NCBI GenBank assembly: GCA_047629355.1
Contig: JBLHWU010000001.1
Span: 1-64,000 of the forward strand
DNA: 64,000 nucleotides
Source of the DNA: CAYUNA01 sp047629355
Lineage (GTDB): Bacteria > Bacteroidota > Bacteroidia > Chitinophagales > Saprospiraceae
Reading direction: 5' to 3'
Shown here piece by piece: positions 60,409-64,000 of the stretch. A program made the position numbers and the translations under genes. Within the stretch, counting starts at the first letter, position 1. Each line of letters opens with the position of its first letter. The notes under the pieces were generated by a model. It was not told where the DNA came from. It saw only the letters and a list, made by a program, of their open reading frames with translations, and did no database searches.

Positions 60409-62136
60409 ATGAAACAGACAATTACAACATTTCTAATCCTCATTGGGTTGAGTGTGGCAGGTTTTTCACAAATCTTTCCACCAGAATTTCTTTGTGTCAA
60501 CTCAGATACCTTGCTTTGGAATACGCCAACCAATACTTGCGGTACGTTCAATGCTTACGAAATCTATTTTAGTGCCAACCAAACTGGACCTTTCACCCTT
60601 TTGACGACCGTTACAGACGAAAATCAAATGAGCTATTTCCATGCTACTGCAGGTGGAGATGTATGGTTTTATTATTTTTTAAGTGATTATAACTGCCTGG
60701 GAGAAATACAAATTTCATCAGATACGCTCGACAATCGACCTGCTGAAGTTGCCGTTATTGAGGTGGCAAGTGTCGAAAATGGACAAGTTGAACTCTCTTG
60801 GTATCCCAGCCCGTCACCCGAAGTGATTGGCTATATTATTTATCGCGAAACTAATATTGGCTTCGTTCCCGTTGATACTGTTTTTGGCGGCACGACCTAT
60901 ACAGATGTGAATGCGCTACCTAATAATACCATTGAGACTTACTTTGTCAATGCCTTAGACCAGTGTGGCAATACCAGTATTTTTGATGATCGACACAATA
61001 CGATGCTCTTGAAAACGTCGGTTGATATTTGTAGTCAAACGCTCCTTTTAGCATGGAATCCGTACGAAAACTGGCTAAATCCAATTGAAGAACACCGAAT
61101 TTGGCTGAGTATTAACAATGGTGCATTTCAAATGGTTGATTTTGCTGATGGTAGCGCAACTTCTTATTTATTTGAAAATGCTAATGATAGCGACGAATAT
61201 TGTTTTTACATAGAAGCTGTTGAATCGGTGACAGGAGTGATTTCTAAGTCTAACATTTTTTGTCAAACGCTGGATATTATTCAACCAGTTCGAGAGTTAT
61301 TAATTAAAAATGTGAGCGTTACCCCACTTGGAGCAGTTGAAATTACGTATAGTTTTGATACGGATGCAGAGGTAAGTCAAGTCGCTGTTTTTAGTAATTC
61401 AACGGAAAGTTTAACTGAAATTTCCAATCAACCGCCACCGAATCCAATTCCATTTGAAAATATTTTTAACGATGCCAATGCTGCCGCAAATACAGGCATT
61501 GTGACGTATCAAGTCACTACGACTGACAATTGTGATACCATCGTTTTTTCTAATTTAGGAAAAACTATTTTTCTAAAAGGGCAAGCTGTCGGTGGCAATG
61601 TCAACCAAGTTATTTGGACACCTTTAGGAATTGAAAACACCAGCGATATTACCTACAATATTTTTAAGACTTCAAACGGTACGGAATCTCAGATTGGAAT
61701 AGCTATAGCGAACGATTCTACCTTTTTTGACCAGCTAACCGTCACAACCTCAGAGGATGCCAACGCCGGTTATTATGTCATTGCCGGTGCAACTTTAACT
61801 CTGCCTGACGGTTCAACAGAAACGATTCAATCTCGCTCAAATATCGCCTGTATCGAGCAGCCTGTCAAAATTTGGACGCCCAATGCCTTCGTCCCTCGCG
61901 GCGTTAACCGCATTTTCAAACCTCTTATTGTCTTTGGTGAAAATAGCGCTTATCAACTAGAAGTTTATGACCGATATGGTAAAAAGTTATTTGAAAGTAT
62001 CGACGTTGACCAAGGTTGGAATGGAAGAATTAACGCGGAGGATGCACCAGCTGGCAGTTATGTTTATACGATAACGATCACGCAGTCGAATGGAGAAGTG
62101 ATAGTTGATAATGGCATTTTTGTCTTGATTCGTTGA
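60409..62136 (+). CDS. T9SS cargo protein with fibronectin-like domains and gliding C-terminal domain
   Basis: The 575-residue protein has a signal peptide (TTFLILIGLSVAGFSQ) and several fibronectin-III/Ig-like units, for example VENGQVELSWYPSPSPEVIG and YIIYRETNIGFVPVDTV near 120-175, and later VWTPLGIENTSDITYNIFKT. A C-terminal type B sorting domain (about 490-575) shows WTPNAFVPRGVNRIFKPL, LEVYDRYGKKLFES, GWNGRINAEDAPAGSYVYTI and NGIFVLIR. Paired cysteines occur in most units. It is a typical surface or matrix protein exported by the T9SS. The ligand is unknown. Confidence 0.88.
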   Translation: MKQTITTFLILIGLSVAGFSQIFPPEFLCVNSDTLLWNTPTNTCGTFNAYEIYFSANQTGPFTLLTTVTDENQMSYFHATAGGDVWFYYFLSDYNCLGEIQISSDTLDNRPAEVAVIEVASVENGQVELSWYPSPSPEVIGYIIYRETNIGFVPVDTVFGGTTYTDVNALPNNTIETYFVNALDQCGNTSIFDDRHNTMLLKTSVDICSQTLLLAWNPYENWLNPIEEHRIWLSINNGAFQMVDFADGSATSYLFENANDSDEYCFYIEAVESVTGVISKSNIFCQTLDIIQPVRELLIKNVSVTPLGAVEITYSFDTDAEVSQVAVFSNSTESLTEISNQPPPNPIPFENIFNDANAAANTGIVTYQVTTTDNCDTIVFSNLGKTIFLKGQAVGGNVNQVIWTPLGIENTSDITYNIFKTSNGTESQIGIAIANDSTFFDQLTVTTSEDANAGYYVIAGATLTLPDGSTETIQSRSNIACIEQPVKIWTPNAFVPRGVNRIFKPLIVFGENSAYQLEVYDRYGKKLFESIDVDQGWNGRINAEDAPAGSYVYTITITQSNGEVIVDNGIFVLIR

Positions 62137-62139
62137 TGT

Positions 62140-62273
62140 TTTGTCATTCTGATTTTTTTTTGTCATTCCGAGTATATTTTGTCATTCCGAGCGAAGCCGA
62201 GGAATCTGGATGTAATATCACGTCAGATTCCTCGGCTTCGCTCGGAATGACAAAGAACAATCAGAATAACAAA
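62140..62273. repeat. Dispersed palindrome GTCATTCCGAGCGAAGCCGA
   Basis: A 27-base arm beginning GTCATTCCGAGCGAAGCCGA (62181-62207) is perfectly inverted at 62225-62251. Outer arms TTTTGTCATTCTGATT / AATCAGAATAACAAAA extend it. This palindrome is a common intergenic repeat in Bacteroidota and other groups. It lies between convergent genes and may work as a terminator. Confidence 0.88.
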
Positions 62274-62277
62274 AATA

Positions 62278-63165
62278 TTAATTTCCAAAAATCCCCGAAC
62301 TCAAATACCTATCTCCTCTATCGCAAATAATACAAACGATTACCGCATCTTCTTCCAGTGTCGCCGCCAATTTTAAGGCTGCTGCCACTCCCCCACCGCT
62401 ACTCATACCTGCGAAAATGCTTTCTTTTTTTGCCAAGTCCTGCATCATTTTCGTAGATTCCAATTGCGAAACATCAATCACTTTATCCACTCGCGTTGGG
62501 TCAAATATCTTCGGTAAAAATGCCTTTGACCAACGTCTAATTCCTGGAATGCGCGAACCATCCGTGGGTTGTACACCAATTATTTGAACCTCCCGATTTT
62601 GCTCTTTCAAAAATCGAGACACACCCATAATGGTCCCCGTTGTACCCATCGAAGCAACAAAATGGGTTATCTTCTGATTGGTATCACTCCAAATTTCTGG
62701 GCCAGTCGTGCGGTAATGTGCGCGCCAATTGTCGTCATTCGCAAATTGATTGAGCATTTTATAGCCCTTTTCCGCAACCAATGAATCTGCATATTCGCGA
62801 CTGTATTCAATCGTCTTTTTGGCAGGTGTCAAAATAACTTCCGCGCCGTAGGATTGCATCGTTTGAATGCGTTCTTTAGTAGAATTTTCGGGCATAATCA
62901 ACGTAATTGGAATATCAAATTGCGCTGCAATCATCGCCAATGCAATGCCTGTATTCCCACTCGTTGCTTCTACCAATCGGGTATCTTTGGTGATTTCTCC
63001 TCGGTCTATTGCCCCTTTAATCATGCCGTATGCTGCACGGTCTTTGACGCTACCGCCAGGGTTTTGCCCTTCGAGTTTGCCATAAATTTTGACATGGCTG
63101 TATGGATTGATTTTGTCAATTTCGACTAAAGGAGTATTTCCAACAAGTTCTAAAATAGAAGCCAT
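62278..63165 (-). CDS. cysM: Cysteine synthase CysM-type
   Basis: The enzyme replaces the acetyl group of O-acetylserine by sulfide (or thiosulfate) to make cysteine, using pyridoxal phosphate. The 295-residue protein (start MASILELVGNTPLVEI at 63165; the upstream frame reads a repeat) has the PLP-lysine in GGSVKDRAAYGMI, the substrate loop EATSGNTGIALA and the phosphate loop GTTGTIMGVSRFL. GIRRWSKAFLPKIFD replaces the GIGAGF-type stretch of CysK, which points to CysM. It is downstream of cysE with a palindrome in the gap. Confidence 0.92.
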   Translation of the reverse strand: MASILELVGNTPLVEIDKINPYSHVKIYGKLEGQNPGGSVKDRAAYGMIKGAIDRGEITKDTRLVEATSGNTGIALAMIAAQFDIPITLIMPENSTKERIQTMQSYGAEVILTPAKKTIEYSREYADSLVAEKGYKMLNQFANDDNWRAHYRTTGPEIWSDTNQKITHFVASMGTTGTIMGVSRFLKEQNREVQIIGVQPTDGSRIPGIRRWSKAFLPKIFDPTRVDKVIDVSQLESTKMMQDLAKKESIFAGMSSGGGVAAALKLAATLEEDAVIVCIICDRGDRYLSSGIFGN

Positions 63166-63186
63166 ATTTTTACGTTTATAAAGTTT

Positions 63187-63258
63187 TGTAGCGGCAACTT
63201 TAGTCGCCAAGCTGTCTCCGCTTATACAAGCAACTTGGCGACTGAAATCGCCGTTACA
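63187..63258. repeat. Dispersed hairpin repeat (TGTAGCGGCAACTTTAGTC), full copy
   Basis: TGTAGCGGCAACTTTAGTCG plus CCAAG pairs imperfectly with the complement of CTTGGCGACTGAAATCGCCG plus TTACA, around a 22-base loop. It lies between cysE and cysM. A partial copy is at 39321-39375. Confidence 0.8.
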
Positions 63259-63295
63259 TTTAAAAAGCAATTTTTAAAACACTTAGGCAATTGCC

Positions 63296-64000
63296 TTATA
63301 ATTTATCTTTCCTTACTACTTTTTCTACGTCCAAACCTTTATCATTCGCCTGATAATAAATCCTTGATTTCGCAGGCACACTCTTCGTCAACCAAACATT
63401 TCCACCGATAATACTGCCCTCGCCTATCACCGTTTCACCACCCAAAATGGTTGCGCCTGAATAAATGACCACATTATTTTCAATCGTCGGATGTCGTTTG
63501 ATTTTCGCCAATTCTTTGCGCACACTCAATGCGCCAAGCGTTACATTTTGGTACATTTTCACGTTGCTTCCAATAATACAAGTACCTCCAATTACCAATC
63601 CCGTACCGTGGTCAATGCAGAAACTTTCGCCGATTTGCGCTGCCGGATGTATGTCAATGCCCGTCTCGCTATGCGCATATTCAGATAAAATACGGGGAAT
63701 TAAAGGCACCTCCAATAGATGAAATTCGTGCGCCAACCGATGTATTGCAATCGCATAAAAACCTGGGTAAGTCCGAATAACTTCCCGCGTATCCTGTGCT
63801 GCAGGGTCGCCCGCAGAGATGGCATTGGCGTCTTTTATTAGTTTTTCATAAACACTTGGCAACTTCGCAACAAACTGATTTTCAATCACTTCGGGCGTCA
63901 GCGGTAACTCTTCTTTTATCAATTCCAAAATTTTATTCAAATCCAATCGTAGCGTATGAAAATGATTTTCAAAATCACGATAACTCGCAAATTTTCGGTC
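63296..64000 (-). CDS. cysE: Serine O-acetyltransferase (N-terminus beyond the window)
   Basis: CysE acetylates L-serine with acetyl-CoA, supplying O-acetylserine to CysM. The reading frame stays open to the window edge, so the true start lies outside; 234 residues are visible, ending VRKDKL. The hexapeptide-repeat helix is clear: [47 protein letters not shown] and [21 protein letters not shown]. The catalytic His is in CIDHGTG and a second in KRHPTI. The N-terminal helical part includes [20 protein letters not shown], as in the EpsC-like subgroup. It forms a cysE-cysM unit. Confidence 0.93.
   Translation of the reverse strand, partial: DRKFASYRDFENHFHTLRLDLNKILELIKEELPLTPEVIENQFVAKLPSVYEKLIKDANAISAGDPAAQDTREVIRTYPGFYAIAIHRLAHEFHLLEVPLIPRILSEYAHSETGIDIHPAAQIGESFCIDHGTGLVIGGTCIIGSNVKMYQNVTLGALSVRKELAKIKRHPTIENNVVIYSGATILGGETVIGEGSIIGGNVWLTKSVPAKSRIYYQANDKGLDVEKVVRKDKL

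Noticed and set aside
1..64000. tRNA, rRNA, riboswitch or integrase/phage signatures
   Set aside because: I looked for cloverleaf-like sequences, rRNA core blocks, TPP or cobalamin riboswitch motifs near thiL and the BtuF-like gene, and recombinase motifs, and saw none that I could support by eye.

Overview
The window comes from a low-GC member of the Bacteroidota, probably Saprospiria-like (the class is a weak inference). The phylum call rests on a full type IX secretion (T9SS) core, on cargo proteins with Bacteroidota-specific C-terminal domains, on sparse Shine-Dalgarno sequences, and on promoters of the Bacteroidota form TTTG-N19-TAnnTTTG. I found no rRNA, tRNA, CRISPR array, prophage or intact transposase gene.

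Layout. 1-7.3 kb: a broken gene, CvpA, two tandem small heat-shock proteins, a second broken gene, a TPR-like secreted protein, a flavin monooxygenase and an EamA transporter. 7.6-15.6 kb (minus strand): the T9SS operon porP-gldK-gldL-gldM-gldN-gldN', with gldN duplicated. 15.7-27.5 kb: LpxH, 3-hydroxyanthranilate dioxygenase, an SDR, a thioredoxin-SPOR fusion, a membrane-anchored MutS-like ATPase, YndJ/DUF1990, a BatE-like protein and an OstA-like protein. 28.2-30.7 kb: a T9SS cargo gene and a decayed CAP-domain cargo pseudogene. 30.9-44.5 kb: LytTR regulators and a LytS-type kinase, a GH113-like hydrolase, a BtuF-like protein, DUF1684, an operon of two paralogous small exported proteins around a vWA-rhodanese protein, an unrecognised gene and a dipeptide-epimerase-like enzyme. 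45.8-52.9 kb: a thioredoxin-like protein, GpsA, an alpha/beta hydrolase, a GCS2-CBS fusion and a second PorP/SprF. 53.3-58.7 kb: porU and porV. 59.1-64 kb: ThiL, a large cargo protein, CysM and CysE (cut by the window edge).

How it fits together. GldK/L/M/N with PorP form the motor and periplasmic ring part of the T9SS; PorU and PorV form the attachment complex that cleaves the C-terminal sorting domain of cargo. The two CHU_C-type proteins and the CAP pseudogene are cargo candidates, so both machine and substrates lie in one window.

The most unusual feature is the density of small non-coding palindromic and inverted-repeat (MITE-like) elements between genes. I distinguish at least eight families by eye, several with two or more copies in the window, and two intergenic islands (22.0-23.0 kb and 44.5-45.9 kb) made almost entirely of them. 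One text-like repeat seems to have been absorbed in frame into the OstA-like protein. No protein-coding system here is convincingly new; the repeat families and the vWA-rhodanese operon are the best leads.
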